Shown here: positions 1-9,789 of the stretch, one piece after another
Position numbering within the stretch: the first letter of the stretch is position 1
Layout: the number at the start of each line of letters is the position of its first letter
The notes under the pieces: generated by a model
Told to the model about the DNA's origin: nothing
What the model saw: only the letters and a program-made list of their open reading frames with translations
Databases searched by the model: none
Source: Verrucomicrobiia bacterium
GTDB lineage: Bacteria > Verrucomicrobiota > Verrucomicrobiia > JADLBR01 > JAIBCM01
Direction of reading: 5' to 3'
Assembly (NCBI GenBank): GCA_019694135.1
Contig: JAIBCM010000003.1
Coordinates: 324,626-388,625 of the forward strand
DNA length: 64,000 bases
Made by a program: the position numbers and the translations under genes

Positions 1-95
1 TGAATTCACGGGCGGCTATTCTGCAAGTTCTTTTGCAAGAAGGCAACGGGAAAAACTTTCTTTTCTTAAAATTCCACTTACCTTTAAGCCGATTT

Positions 96-869
96 ATGAA
101 AATTTTTAGCGACTACCATACCCATCCTCAAGCCCATCAACTCCAACCTTATACTGAGGCTTTACTCCAACCTTGGGCAGAAACATGCCGAAAAAAAGGC
201 ATTACGGATATCGCATTTACGGATCACGATCGCTATCATCAAGCCGTAGATTTTAACGTTATCGAAACGGTTCGAGAAAAAAATCCTGATCTCAAAATCC
301 GAGCTGGAATTGAATTAGACAACGACCCTGTCAACTCCGCAGCCGGAAGAAAATGGGTTGAAAAAAATTGGGATCGCTTAGATTTTGTTTTAGGTTCGGT
401 TCATTTTCTTGATAACTGGGCTTTTGATCATGCTGGTCAGGAAAAAGAGTTTCAACGACGCAACATCGATGAAGTCTACGCTTACTATATTAAAAATTTG
501 GATCACTTAATTAGTCAAGGCCACATCGATTGTCTAGCTCACCTTGACCTCATTAAAATCTTTAAGTTTTTCCCTACACAACCGTTCGATCAACTTTTTC
601 GCCCGATTTTAGAACAAATAAAAAAAGCAAATTTAGCCATGGAAGTCAGCACGGCAGGCTGGCGAAAGCCGGTGAATATACCATATCCCGATCAAACCAT
701 TATTCGACTAGCACTTGAATTAAAAATTCCTTTCACCCTAGCTTCCGATGCCCATTCCCATTTTCAAATTGCGGAACATTACGATCGACTTGCTCAACTA
801 TTGACCGAACTGGGCATTCAAGAAATTGCCATTTACGAAAAACATCAACGTCAACTTATCACTCTATAA
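96..869 (+). CDS. PHP-domain phosphatase, HisJ-like (histidinol-phosphatase family)
   Basis: The protein is a PHP metal-dependent phosphoesterase of 257 aa. Metal-ligand motifs run in family order: DYHTHP near residue 6, FTDHDRYH, GIELDND, GSVHFLDNW, CLAHLDL and, near the end, ASDAHSH. This order fits the HisJ/HisK type, which removes phosphate from histidinol phosphate in histidine synthesis. No other his gene is visible nearby, so the substrate is inferred. I chose the ATG at 96 because the PHP domain starts five residues later; the open frame continues upstream to the window edge but does not resemble PHP sequence. Bases 1-95 probably hold the tail of an upstream gene, but the frame cannot be decided. 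The next gene follows after 3 bases. Confidence 0.82.
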   Translation: MKIFSDYHTHPQAHQLQPYTEALLQPWAETCRKKGITDIAFTDHDRYHQAVDFNVIETVREKNPDLKIRAGIELDNDPVNSAAGRKWVEKNWDRLDFVLGSVHFLDNWAFDHAGQEKEFQRRNIDEVYAYYIKNLDHLISQGHIDCLAHLDLIKIFKFFPTQPFDQLFRPILEQIKKANLAMEVSTAGWRKPVNIPYPDQTIIRLALELKIPFTLASDAHSHFQIAEHYDRLAQLLTELGIQEIAIYEKHQRQLITL

Positions 870-872
870 TCT

Positions 873-1877
873 ATGAAATCTGCTGTTCTCGAAGGCGTCA
901 ACCAACCTTTTCACATAAAATCTGTCGCTGAACCTCAACTACAATCCAACGAAACGCTCGTTCAACTCAAAACCGCTGCTCTTAATCATCGCGATCTTTG
1001 GATTCAAAAAGGTCAATATGCCAACTTGAAATTTCCAATTATTTTAGGATCCGATGGCGCTGGAATCGTCAAAGAATGTCGCACGGAAAACGCTTCATTA
1101 TGGCTCAACCAAGAAGTCATTATTTGTCCCAGCCTGAACTGGGGAAAACATCCTCAAGCCCAATCCAGTATTTTTGAAATTCTTGGTTTGCCACGTAATG
1201 GCACATTTGCCGAATGGCTCACGATTCCTACAGACAATCTTTTCCTTAAACCACCCCATCTTTCTTGGGAAGAGGCTGCTGCTTTACCCTTAGCCGGTCT
1301 GACCGCTTATCGCGCTCTTTTTTCCCGTGCGCGTCTTCAATCACAGGAAAATATCTTAATCACCGGTGTCGGAGGTGGAGTTGCGTTATTTGCGCTTCAA
1401 TTTGCTTTAGCAACCCATGCCAATGTCTATGTCACATCAGGGTCCGATCAAAAAATCCAGCGCGCCCTTCAACTCGGCGCAACACATGGTGTGAATTACC
1501 ATCACGACAACTGGCATGAACAACTCCAACAAGAAATGGCGCGAGGCTTCGATGTTATTTTAGACAGCACAGGTGGCGCTTCATTTCTTCATTTAATCGA
1601 TCTCCTTCGCCCGGGAGGACGACTTGTTTTCATGGGCGCCACTCAAGGCAACCCTCTCGAACTTCCTATGCGAAAAATTTTCTGGAAACAGCTATCTCTT
1701 TTCGGAACAACCATGGGCAACTTAGAAGAATTTGGCGAAATGCTCCATTTCGTAGCGGCACACCAAATCAAACCCATTCTTGACAGCACACATTCGTTAG
1801 ATGAAATTAATAATGCCTTTCAACGAATGGAACGCAGTGAACAATTTGGAAAAATCGTTCTAAAAACAAATAAGTAG
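873..1877 (+). CDS. Medium-chain dehydrogenase/reductase, quinone oxidoreductase-like
   Basis: This 334-aa protein belongs to the medium-chain dehydrogenase/reductase superfamily. The N-terminal GroES-like half contains ALNHRDLWIQKGQY and ILGSDGAGIV. The Rossmann half contains ITGVGGGVALFALQFA, the glycine-rich dinucleotide site, followed by an SGSDQKIQRALQLGA segment typical of NADPH-binding members. The zinc-ligand cysteine cluster of classical alcohol dehydrogenases is not evident, so a quinone oxidoreductase or enoyl-reductase-like activity is more likely. It starts 3 bases after the PHP phosphatase, so the two are probably co-transcribed. The natural substrate cannot be read from the sequence. 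Confidence 0.85.
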   Translation: MKSAVLEGVNQPFHIKSVAEPQLQSNETLVQLKTAALNHRDLWIQKGQYANLKFPIILGSDGAGIVKECRTENASLWLNQEVIICPSLNWGKHPQAQSSIFEILGLPRNGTFAEWLTIPTDNLFLKPPHLSWEEAAALPLAGLTAYRALFSRARLQSQENILITGVGGGVALFALQFALATHANVYVTSGSDQKIQRALQLGATHGVNYHHDNWHEQLQQEMARGFDVILDSTGGASFLHLIDLLRPGGRLVFMGATQGNPLELPMRKIFWKQLSLFGTTMGNLEEFGEMLHFVAAHQIKPILDSTHSLDEINNAFQRMERSEQFGKIVLKTNK

Positions 1878-1887
1878 TTCAATGATA

Positions 1888-2739
1888 TCAGCGACGCTTC
1901 TTTTTAACTTCTTCCACCGTTTGTTGTATTGATTCCTCTATAATAGTAGAACTAATGACATCCAAATCACGCTTCTTTTTCGAAGCGCCTGTAGTCAGCC
2001 AACTTTCAATGCGACGCTGAATACCGTCCTTATCCTGAGCAATTTTAGGGCGATAAATAAAAAGATAACGTTCTTCATAGCGTTCAGGTCGAGGTGCATT
2101 CCATTCAGGCAAATTCATAATCGTATGACGAACAATATTTTGTCCTGTTAATGCAACCATTTCTTTAGGCGCAAGACCTGCTCGAACAAAATCACGATAA
2201 TTAGCAATTTTTAAAATATGCTGACTTGGCTGAGCTTTTGGCAAAATCTTCTCCAACTCTTCACATCCTAAAAAATCTTCTTTTTTAAGAGATTGAATCA
2301 ATTTTGTTTTTGAAATAAAAAACCAATCTTTTCCTGTTGCTTCGACTTGCTGATTCCAACCGCAGAATTGTTCCGTAGCGCGCCATTCAACACGAGCTGG
2401 ATCCCAATTTCCATCAGGAATCCAACCCCATCTTTCACCAATTCGCCGCCACCCTCCATACTCATAGCAAATATCAGCAAAAGGTTCTCGCCCTCGCCAC
2501 AACCATCCCCAATCCGTATAAACCCATTGTCCTTGCTGATAAGGAACCCAGCTCTCTTCTTGATTTGACTTCGGGAAGTAAATCCAACCAATGGTTTCAA
2601 CTTTTTCCCATTCCCCGTAAGGCGCTAAAATTTCTAAAAACTGATCAAAATCAATAACACCTCGTTCGGTATAAGGTTCCATAGCGCCTTGCGCTAAAAA
2701 ACAAAATCCCAATATCACCCCACAAAAAAACGATCTCAT
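1888..2739 (-). CDS. Secreted DUF6600-like protein
   Basis: This 283-aa protein starts with a hydrophobic signal peptide (residues 1-18, cleavage likely after AQG). The mature part is rich in Trp, Tyr and Gly, with segments such as APYGEWEKV, WVYTDWGWLWRG, GGWRRIGERWGWIP and WDPARVEWR. This matches the W/Y-rich repeats of the DUF6600 family, known from many exported proteins but without an assigned function. The C-terminus is basic (KKKRDLD, KKKRR). Its start overlaps the stop of the upstream epimerase gene by 4 bases, so the two form one transcription unit. Role unknown; periplasmic or envelope location is inferred. Confidence 0.75.
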   Translation of the reverse strand: MRSFFCGVILGFCFLAQGAMEPYTERGVIDFDQFLEILAPYGEWEKVETIGWIYFPKSNQEESWVPYQQGQWVYTDWGWLWRGREPFADICYEYGGWRRIGERWGWIPDGNWDPARVEWRATEQFCGWNQQVEATGKDWFFISKTKLIQSLKKEDFLGCEELEKILPKAQPSQHILKIANYRDFVRAGLAPKEMVALTGQNIVRHTIMNLPEWNAPRPERYEERYLFIYRPKIAQDKDGIQRRIESWLTTGASKKKRDLDVISSTIIEESIQQTVEEVKKKRR

Positions 2740-3725
2740 TCGCTTTTTAAAATTCTATGAATACCCATTTTAAAATCTTCTGCTTCCAACCCCAATTCGT
2801 TCATCGCTTTCTCCGTATTACCCACGTTATCTTCCTCCAACATCTTCACTGCATCCACACTAATTGGCGATTTGGGCAAAATTTTTTCTGCAATGCCTGC
2901 CACGAAATAAGCCAATTCAAAAGGAGTCGCAACAATGAGCGGTTTCGAACACGTTATCCATTTCCACGGAATCAACACAGGATATAAACCGGGAAACGAT
3001 TTTACCCAGGTTGGTTTGAGGCCTTTCGCCAAAGCTATTTCTATCAACAAATCTTTAAAAGCAATGGCCGTCGGACCACAAAGATCATAAACTTTTCCTA
3101 TTGCGAATTCCCTTGTCAAAGCTCTCACAAAACAATGGGCCACGTTTTCAACCGCAATCGGTTGAAATAAATTTTTCCCTTCACCAAAACATGGCACACA
3201 TCCCAACTGCAAAACATTCATCGGAAAACTCATCATTCGAACGAATATCTTAATGAATTCACTTTCCGATCCATAAATTAAAGAAGGACGAAAAATCGTC
3301 CAATCTAAACCGCTGGCACGCACCACTTCTTCCCCTGCCCATTTCGTCTGATGATAACAAGAAGCCGCATGCGGTCGTGTGCCCAAAGCGCTCATATGAA
3401 TCAGGCGTTTCACACCAGAAGCTTGCATCGCTTTTACGACTTCACGTGTGGCTTCCACATGAGCAGTTCGAAAACGATTTTTCTTACTAGGCGCAATAAT
3501 GCCGATCAAATGAATCACGGCTCTGATATCTTTCATGGCAGGCAACAAAGCATCTTTTTCCGACACATTCGCTTCAAAACAATCTACATCACGAAATTCA
3601 GGAAGTTTCTGCAACCTTTTTGCATTTCTCGAGACGACTCGGACGGAATGACCATGCTTTAACAGCTCCCTCACAACAAAACGCCCAACAAAACCGCTAC
3701 CGCCTGTTATTAAGATCATAGACAT
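2736..3725 (-). CDS. NAD(P)-binding epimerase-like protein, NDUFA9/complex I 39-kDa type
   Basis: This 329-aa protein is an atypical short-chain dehydrogenase. The N-terminus has the Rossmann motif ITGGSGFVGRFV, then VRVVSRN, DVDCFEANV and AVIHLIGI, all typical of NmrA/NDUFA9-like epimerases. Residues near 140 (YHQTKWAGEE) fit the YxxxK region, although the pattern is the weaker form common in this subgroup. Such proteins bind NAD(P)H and act on nucleotide-linked or quinone-type substrates, or serve as assembly factors; the sequence does not decide which. It lies between the acyl-ACP ligase gene (upstream on this strand) and the DUF6600 gene, which it overlaps by 4 bases. Confidence 0.8.
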   Translation of the reverse strand: MSMILITGGSGFVGRFVVRELLKHGHSVRVVSRNAKRLQKLPEFRDVDCFEANVSEKDALLPAMKDIRAVIHLIGIIAPSKKNRFRTAHVEATREVVKAMQASGVKRLIHMSALGTRPHAASCYHQTKWAGEEVVRASGLDWTIFRPSLIYGSESEFIKIFVRMMSFPMNVLQLGCVPCFGEGKNLFQPIAVENVAHCFVRALTREFAIGKVYDLCGPTAIAFKDLLIEIALAKGLKPTWVKSFPGLYPVLIPWKWITCSKPLIVATPFELAYFVAGIAEKILPKSPISVDAVKMLEEDNVGNTEKAMNELGLEAEDFKMGIHRILKSE

Positions 3726-3738
3726 TTTTAATTTAAAC

Positions 3739-5763
3739 TTATTTTGCCAATTCTGCGCACTTTTTCAAATCCAGCTTCCCACTACCCAAAACTGGAATCG
3801 CTTCAACACGTTTCACCACTTTAGGAATCCATAAATTAGGCAAACCTTTTTCATGCATTTTTTTGATCAAATCCGCACCGGACAAATCCAATACACTCAA
3901 CACCACCAACTCCTCACCTTTTTCCGCATGAGGTCTACCCACGACTGTAAAAATCGGGTGATCATGCTCCTTAGCGTGATAACACTCATTCAAATGTTGT
4001 TCTACCACTCCATGGGGAACCATTTCACCACCAATTTTAGAAAAGCGCGACAATCGACCTTCAATATAAAGAAAACCGTCTTCATCCATTCTCCCCAAAT
4101 CTCCTGTTTTTAGCCATCCTTCTTGTAACACTTCATTCGTTCGCTTGGGATCATTCAAGTAACCCTTGAAAATATTAACCCCCTTAAACCAAATCATGCC
4201 CTTCTCAAATAAAGACATCGGCGCGTCCGTTTCAGGATGTCGAATCCGCACAGCGACACCTCCTACCATGGGTCCAACACTACCACGACGATTGCGAGTC
4301 TGCCCTAGAAACTGTTCCTTCCACATTTCCGACTCCACAAAATTCGTGCTAATGACCGGCGAAGTTTCCGTCAACCCGTAACCCTCTCGAACCGGCACAT
4401 GAAACCGCTCTTCAAACTGTTCCGCTAACTCTACAGGCAATTTTTCAGCTCCCGTCAAAACAACTTTTACCGTTTTAAGCTGTTCTGGCTTTACCCGACG
4501 TAAATAACTTCTCAAAAAAGTTGGCGTGCTAATCGCCAATGTCACGCCATAATGCTCAATCACTTGGCCTAATTTCACCACCTCCAAAGGACTCACATAT
4601 GTCACGACCTCTGGTCCAAAACAAAGTGGATACCAAAGTGTCACAGTAAATCCAAAAGAATGAAAAATAGGTAAACACCCGAGGAGTTTACTTTCTGACG
4701 TTAATTCCAAAATTTCTCCGACCTGCAACGCATTTCCCAATAAATTACGATGCGTCAATATCACCCCTTTCGGCTCACCCGAACTACCGCTCGTAAACAA
4801 CAAAGCCGCCTCCCGATCTCCGCCCTCCGTAGGAAGTTTAAAAAATTTCATGACCCCCTTCCACCCCAAGCTCATGATAACCATCCAACGCCACAACACT
4901 CTCCCTCTTCCAATCTCTTTCAATACCGTCGACAAATCCCAACGTTGCACCGGCCAAGGAAAATCTTTCATCTTCTCCACCAATGCCTCAACTGTAAAAA
5001 CGGAATTTAAATTCGCAATACGCATGGCCATTTCATTACTCGCCATACCCGCAGTAAAATTTAAATTTACTGGCACTTTACCTGCTAAAACAGTCGCCAA
5101 ATTAATCAGCACAGCCCCCAAACCAGGCGGCAATACAATTCCAACTCTCGGTCCTGAAACATGACAGCGAATCCAACTCGCTAACGCCAAAGCCGATGCC
5201 AACAACAAACCGCCATTCAATTGACGACCTTGTTGAAAAGCATCAGTCACAACCGGCTTAAACTGTTTTCTTTTCAAACCGCGCACACACGCTTGTGCTA
5301 ACGACTGCTGCAACACCTCACGATTCTCGTAAGCTTTCGCGCCTAATTCATAAAGCGCCTCTCGAACCTTCGCCACCGAAAAAATTTCTGCTGCAATCGC
5401 CTCTCCCATCTCTATTTCCTGTTCGGCAATCCAGACTGGAATCACCGAACATTTTGCTCGTTTTACCAATGGCTCTAGCCCTTCATGCAATCGCAATAAA
5501 CCACTCCAATCAGTTAAAGCACCTTGAGGCGGCAAAGAAAGACTGCCTTGATCCAAATATTGAACAGCCTCTTCAAATCCCTTTTCACCAGTCGCAAACG
5601 TTTTTAATTTTTTCCTCCAAATCTCCGCCGTTAAAACAACCGTGCTTTCCGATAAAAAAGCGCGAATAGGCAATTTAAACGTTTGATGCAACCATAGTAA
5701 ACGATCCGCTGTTACATGATTAGTAACAAAAATACAAGGAGCAGGAGATGATGAATCTTTCAT
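3739..5763 (-). CDS. Aas-like AMP-dependent acyl-ACP/CoA ligase with degenerate acyltransferase domain
   Basis: This 674-aa two-domain protein resembles Aas, the lysophospholipid acyltransferase/acyl-ACP synthetase. The C-terminal two thirds are an adenylate-forming ligase, with the phosphate-loop motif LLFTSGSSGEPKGV, then REGYGLTETSPV, and the hinge TGDLGRMDEDGFLYIEGR. The N-terminal ~130 residues align with a PlsC-type acyltransferase but are damaged: the catalytic HxxxxD is TNHVTADR (one residue short) and the FPEG-type motif is replaced by LTDWSG. I therefore infer a working ligase with an inactive acyltransferase remnant. It is probably cytoplasmic or membrane-peripheral and involved in fatty-acid activation or phospholipid turnover. 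The epimerase gene follows 13 bases downstream. Confidence 0.8.
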   Translation of the reverse strand: MKDSSSPAPCIFVTNHVTADRLLWLHQTFKLPIRAFLSESTVVLTAEIWRKKLKTFATGEKGFEEAVQYLDQGSLSLPPQGALTDWSGLLRLHEGLEPLVKRAKCSVIPVWIAEQEIEMGEAIAAEIFSVAKVREALYELGAKAYENREVLQQSLAQACVRGLKRKQFKPVVTDAFQQGRQLNGGLLLASALALASWIRCHVSGPRVGIVLPPGLGAVLINLATVLAGKVPVNLNFTAGMASNEMAMRIANLNSVFTVEALVEKMKDFPWPVQRWDLSTVLKEIGRGRVLWRWMVIMSLGWKGVMKFFKLPTEGGDREAALLFTSGSSGEPKGVILTHRNLLGNALQVGEILELTSESKLLGCLPIFHSFGFTVTLWYPLCFGPEVVTYVSPLEVVKLGQVIEHYGVTLAISTPTFLRSYLRRVKPEQLKTVKVVLTGAEKLPVELAEQFEERFHVPVREGYGLTETSPVISTNFVESEMWKEQFLGQTRNRRGSVGPMVGGVAVRIRHPETDAPMSLFEKGMIWFKGVNIFKGYLNDPKRTNEVLQEGWLKTGDLGRMDEDGFLYIEGRLSRFSKIGGEMVPHGVVEQHLNECYHAKEHDHPIFTVVGRPHAEKGEELVVLSVLDLSGADLIKKMHEKGLPNLWIPKVVKRVEAIPVLGSGKLDLKKCAELAK

Positions 5764-5781
5764 TAACTCAAAACAACTTCG

Positions 5782-6111
5782 TCAGACAATTCGCAACAAC
5801 AAAAAAACTCCAACTCCAAGACCACCCAAACTCAAAATCATCATCGGCACTTGAGGCATGGGTTTGCGAGTGCGTTGCCAAACATGAAAAAAACGGGAAA
5901 ACAAAAGTAAACTAATAAAACAACCAATCCCAGTTGCCACAATCGCATTGCGACTCATCCAATAAAAACTAAAAAACAATATGAAACCACTAATTAAACC
6001 AGCAATCAAAGAAGCTTGCGATTTTACTTTGAGATAACCGTAAAGCCCTCCCAACGCGGTTAATATGCCAAAAATTAAAAAATAGTTTGCCGCAAAATTT
6101 TGCATACTCAT
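5782..6111 (-). CDS. TMEM14-family small membrane protein
   Basis: This 109-aa protein has four hydrophobic segments (about residues 8-26, 34-52, 56-72 and 88-107). The glycine-rich pattern GILTALGGLYGYLKVKSQAS followed by LIAGLISGF fits the TMEM14/UPF0136 family of four-helix inner-membrane proteins. Bacterial members have no established function. The gene ends 18 bases before the Aas-like ligase on the same strand and may be the first gene of that unit. The assignment is by pattern only. Confidence 0.7.
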   Translation of the reverse strand: MSMQNFAANYFLIFGILTALGGLYGYLKVKSQASLIAGLISGFILFFSFYWMSRNAIVATGIGCFISLLLFSRFFHVWQRTRKPMPQVPMMILSLGGLGVGVFLLLRIV

Positions 6112-6165
6112 GTCAACAGCTTAAATAGAAAATTCTTTAGGAAAAGTCTGAATTCATGAATTATT

Positions 6166-7548
6166 TCATTTTATTCTCTTAAATAATTCCAAAGTTTTAA
6201 CCCGTTCCGCTGCATGGTCTACTAATGGAGCAGGATAATCTTTGATATTCTTTCCAGAAGCATGAATCTCTTCCGCAGATAACGAACCCAACTCTGGCAC
6301 AAACTTCTTAATAAACTCTCCCTGCGGATCAAATTTTTGACTTTGGCTAATAGGAGAAAAAATGCGGAAATAAGGAGCAGCATCCGTTCCCGTGCTGGCG
6401 CTCCATTGCCAACCTCCATTATTAGCCGCCAACTCGCCGTCCATTAATTTTTTTAAAAAATATTTTTCGCCCCACTGCCAAGAAATATGCAAATCTTTAG
6501 TCAAAAACATCGCCACAATCATCCGCAAACGATTATGCATCCAACCCGTTGTATTAAGTTGTCGCATGGCCGCATCCACAATCGGATAACCCGTTTTACC
6601 ATCGCACCACGCTTGAAAATGTTCCTGATTTTCAGACCATTTTAACTGATCATATTCCGATCGAAATGCGCCTTTGACCACATGAGGAAAATAATAAAGC
6701 ACATGCACATAAAATTCACGCCAAATCAACTCCTTCAAAAAAACATCCATATTTCGACGCGCTGCGGAACCCACTTTTTTTTGCTCGTTCACCACTGACT
6801 CATAAACAGTCCTTGCGCTGATTGTGCCAAATCGTAAATGAGGCGAAAGATGAGATGTTGCATTTAAAGCGGGAAAATCTCTTTTTTCACTATAATGCGA
6901 AGCCCTTTTATCTAAAAATTGTCGCAACACTTCATGTGCTTCGCGCTCGCCCGATTTCGCAATCGCATAATCCAAAGAAAAATTAAGCTCTTTCAGCAAA
7001 GGCAAAGGCTGTGAAAAAAAAGATTTCAAACCCTCTCCTTGCCCCTGAAATCTGGCCCACACCTTAGGTCGAGGCAACGTTAACCATTTTTTAGAAAAAG
7101 GCGTAAAAACCGTATAAGGCTTATTTTGCTCGGTTTTCAAAGCGCCCGGTTCCTGCATTAAAAAATCAGGAAAAGTTTTTGTTTCAACTCCTTGCTCGTG
7201 ACATGCCCGTTCAATTGCCGCATCCCGCGGCAAAGTATAAGGATCATATTTACGATTCCAATAAATCGCCGATGCTCCCACTTCCTTGGCTAACTTCACT
7301 AATTCCGTTAAAGAATCTCCTTTTCTCACAATCAAACGGGATCCCACCGCCTCTAAATTTTTTTGCAAAGAAACCAAAGCATCAAGCATAAATTGCACAC
7401 TCGCTGCCCCAAATTCATCACGAGCTAAAACCTGTCGATCTAAACAAAAAACAGGGATCACCCGATCCGCTTCTTGCATCGCATGATAAAGCGAACTATT
7501 GTCTGACAAACGAAGATCACGCCGAAACCAATGGATAATGGTTTTCAT
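6166..7548 (-). CDS. phrB: Deoxyribodipyrimidine photolyase
   Basis: This 460-aa photolyase repairs UV-induced cyclobutane pyrimidine dimers using blue light and FADH. The N-terminal alpha/beta antenna domain opens with IHWFRRDLRLSDNSSL. The C-terminal FAD domain carries LIWREFYVHVLYYFP, GYPIVDAAMRQL, TGWMHNRLRM and NNGGWQWSASTGTDAAPYFR, the signature of class I CPD photolyases. Its length matches that family. The C-terminal Trp-rich segment supplies the electron-transfer tryptophans expected for photoactivation. Its start codon overlaps the stop of the upstream MBL hydrolase gene by 4 bases, so they are translated from one message. A cryptochrome role cannot be excluded but is less likely. 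Confidence 0.93.
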   Translation of the reverse strand: MKTIIHWFRRDLRLSDNSSLYHAMQEADRVIPVFCLDRQVLARDEFGAASVQFMLDALVSLQKNLEAVGSRLIVRKGDSLTELVKLAKEVGASAIYWNRKYDPYTLPRDAAIERACHEQGVETKTFPDFLMQEPGALKTEQNKPYTVFTPFSKKWLTLPRPKVWARFQGQGEGLKSFFSQPLPLLKELNFSLDYAIAKSGEREAHEVLRQFLDKRASHYSEKRDFPALNATSHLSPHLRFGTISARTVYESVVNEQKKVGSAARRNMDVFLKELIWREFYVHVLYYFPHVVKGAFRSEYDQLKWSENQEHFQAWCDGKTGYPIVDAAMRQLNTTGWMHNRLRMIVAMFLTKDLHISWQWGEKYFLKKLMDGELAANNGGWQWSASTGTDAAPYFRIFSPISQSQKFDPQGEFIKKFVPELGSLSAEEIHASGKNIKDYPAPLVDHAAERVKTLELFKRIK

Positions 7549-8150
7549 TGCAAATACATATTAGTCACTCGCTCATATCCAATCGTTGTTTCTGGACCAT
7601 GACCCGGAAACACTTTGACCTCGTCTGGCAAACTCAAAAGCTTTTCACGAATGCCTGACAACAAAATTTCTTGCGATCCTCCGGGTAAATCCCATCGCCC
7701 CACACCGCCGCGAAACAAAACATCGCCACCAAACAAAACTTGATTTTTCGGCTCATAAAAACAAACACTCCCCGGCGAATGTCCTGGCACATGCAAAACA
7801 GAAAATTCATACTGGCCCGCGTTAATTTTTTCTCCTTCTTGCCAATAATGATCCGCTTTAAGCGTCTCAAACTTTTCCTCGATTCCAAAACGTTTCCAAA
7901 GATCGGGCTCCAAAAACATCGACTCATCCGCACGATGATAACCCACACGACATTGCGTCAACCTCTGCACCTGAGCGCCATCCCAGTTATGATCAAAATG
8001 ACCATGAGTAAAAAACAGCCAATCCACTTTCCATTGCCGATCCTTCACTACCTGCACGATTCCCTGCGGAGCATCGATCAACACCGCTGCTTCTGGCAAA
8101 TAATAGGCATTGGTTTCTAATAAACCTCCCGTATAAACTTCAACTTGCAT
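7545..8150 (-). CDS. Metallo-beta-lactamase-fold hydrolase, glyoxalase II-like
   Basis: This 201-aa MBL-fold hydrolase has the zinc-binding motif FTHGHFDHNWDG, a second ligand region HVPGHSPGSVCFY, then GGDVLFRGGVGRWDLPGG and the final FPGHGPETT. This set is typical of the YcbL/glyoxalase II-like branch, which hydrolyses thioesters such as S-lactoylglutathione or related conjugates. The actual substrate is unknown. It is co-transcribed with the photolyase gene (4-base overlap) and lies only 28 bases from the divergent purH start, so the two promoters must be compact or overlapping. Confidence 0.82.
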   Translation of the reverse strand: MQVEVYTGGLLETNAYYLPEAAVLIDAPQGIVQVVKDRQWKVDWLFFTHGHFDHNWDGAQVQRLTQCRVGYHRADESMFLEPDLWKRFGIEEKFETLKADHYWQEGEKINAGQYEFSVLHVPGHSPGSVCFYEPKNQVLFGGDVLFRGGVGRWDLPGGSQEILLSGIREKLLSLPDEVKVFPGHGPETTIGYERVTNMYLQ

Positions 8151-8178
8151 AAATTACAATAAAGAATCTATTAAAAGT

Positions 8179-9693
8179 ATGAAAGTCAAACGTGCACTTC
8201 TTTCCGTTTCCGACAAAACCGACCTTTTGCCGCTCGCCCAAACGCTCGTCCAACACAATATCGAACTCATCGCCACAGACGGAACCGCTCAATATCTAAA
8301 AAAAGAAAACATCCCTGTCATCGAAATCACCACTCTTACCGGCTTTCCTGAAATGTTAGATGGACGAGTCAAAACCCTGCATCCACAAATTCACGCCGCC
8401 CTCCTTTTTCAACGCGACAATCCCACTCACCAACAACAAACTCAACAACACAACATCCTTCCCATCGACTTGATCATCGTCAATCTTTACCCCTTCGAAA
8501 AAATTATCCATAACACCCCAGAAAACGTAAAACAAGCTATTGAAAATATTGATATCGGTGGAGTCGCACTTTTACGAAGCGCAGCAAAAAACTTCCAACA
8601 CGTCACCGCAATTTGCAATCCGCAAGATTACCTTACCCTTACCGCCCAACTCAAAACTCATGGCAACACCACTTTGGAATACCGAAAAAATCTCGCACAA
8701 AAAGTTTTTCAACACACAAGCGCTTACGACGCCCTAATCGCTAATTATTTAACCCCCAATCCCGCCTCACCTCCAGACCAACTGCATCTGGCCCTATCTC
8801 AAACCTGCTCCTTACGCTATGGCGAAAATCCTCATCAAAAAGCCGCTTTTTACGGAAAATTTCCTTTTCAACAACTTCATGGCAAAGAACTTTCCTACAA
8901 CAACCTGCTCGATACCCATGCAGCCCTTCAACTCATTCACGAATTTACCGAACCCACTGCCGCCATCCTGAAACACACCAACCCTTGCGGCGTTGGCAGC
9001 GCTCATCAACTCATCGACGCTTGGGACAAAGCCTATGCCACAGATCCCTTTTCTCCTTTCGGCGGCATTCTCATTTTCAATCGCACCATCACGCGCGATC
9101 TCGCTCAAAAAATACACACCATCTTTTGCGAAATCTTACTAGCACACCATTTTGAACCCGAAGCGCTTGACCTATTAAAAGAAAAGAAAAACCTACGCAT
9201 CCTCCAATTTTCATCTTTCCCAACTATTCCTTGGGAAATTAAATCAACTTTGGGCGGTCTCTTGCTTCAACAACCCGACAATCAATTGCTGCCCGCAGAA
9301 AAAGGGCAAGTCGTCACACGTCGTCAACCCACCGAAGAAGAATGGCAAGCATTACACTTTGGGTGGCGCGTCGTAAAACACGTCAAATCCAATGCCATCG
9401 TCTACACCAACACCGACCGCACCCTAGGCATTGGCGCTGGCCAAATGTCACGCATCGACGCCTCGCAAATTGCCATACAAAAAGCACATGATGCTGGCTT
9501 AAGCTTAAAAAATAGTATCATTGCTTCCGACGCATTCTTCCCTTTTGCCGATGGCGTCCTAGCCGCCGCCAAAGCCGGTGCCACCGCTGTCATCCAACCT
9601 GGCGGCAGCCTACGCGACAAAGAAGTTATCGAAGCTTGCAATCATCATAACCTCGCCATGATTCTTACTAGCGAAAGACATTTTCGACATTAA
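8179..9693 (+). CDS. purH: Bifunctional AICAR formyltransferase / IMP cyclohydrolase
   Basis: This 504-aa enzyme performs the last two steps of purine synthesis: formylation of AICAR, then ring closure to IMP. The N-terminal MGS-like cyclohydrolase domain (about residues 1-190) includes [35 protein letters not shown] and the INLYPF-like IIVNLYPFE. The C-terminal transformylase has [14 protein letters not shown] and the catalytic Lys-His in [13 protein letters not shown], and ends with [15 protein letters not shown]. Length and order match the family. It is transcribed alone. A 96-base gap to clpX follows, with no clear terminator. Confidence 0.97.
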   Translation: MKVKRALLSVSDKTDLLPLAQTLVQHNIELIATDGTAQYLKKENIPVIEITTLTGFPEMLDGRVKTLHPQIHAALLFQRDNPTHQQQTQQHNILPIDLIIVNLYPFEKIIHNTPENVKQAIENIDIGGVALLRSAAKNFQHVTAICNPQDYLTLTAQLKTHGNTTLEYRKNLAQKVFQHTSAYDALIANYLTPNPASPPDQLHLALSQTCSLRYGENPHQKAAFYGKFPFQQLHGKELSYNNLLDTHAALQLIHEFTEPTAAILKHTNPCGVGSAHQLIDAWDKAYATDPFSPFGGILIFNRTITRDLAQKIHTIFCEILLAHHFEPEALDLLKEKKNLRILQFSSFPTIPWEIKSTLGGLLLQQPDNQLLPAEKGQVVTRRQPTEEEWQALHFGWRVVKHVKSNAIVYTNTDRTLGIGAGQMSRIDASQIAIQKAHDAGLSLKNSIIASDAFFPFADGVLAAAKAGATAVIQPGGSLRDKEVIEACNHHNLAMILTSERHFRH

Positions 9694-9789
9694 TTGATCA
9701 GCCTTCTGTTTTCAGCAATCAGCTTTTAGTATTAATAGTGCTTACCGATTCCCTTTGCGAATTGGCTTAAAATCCACTATATTGAAATA

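Noticed and set aside
1..95. LacI-like C-terminal end in the frame leading into the PHP gene
   Set aside because: The stretch vaguely resembles a regulator tail in two frames, but fewer than 35 codons are visible and the stop position is ambiguous.
4750..5164. Pair of open frames antisense to the Aas-like ligase
   Set aside because: Shadows of the ligase coding strand, with Pro/His/Ser-rich composition and no motif.
9764..9775. GCTTAAAATC shared by the clpX promoter and the stretch before the guide handle
   Set aside because: The ten-base match lies at the end of the putative guide far from the seed, and the seed-side bases match poorly.
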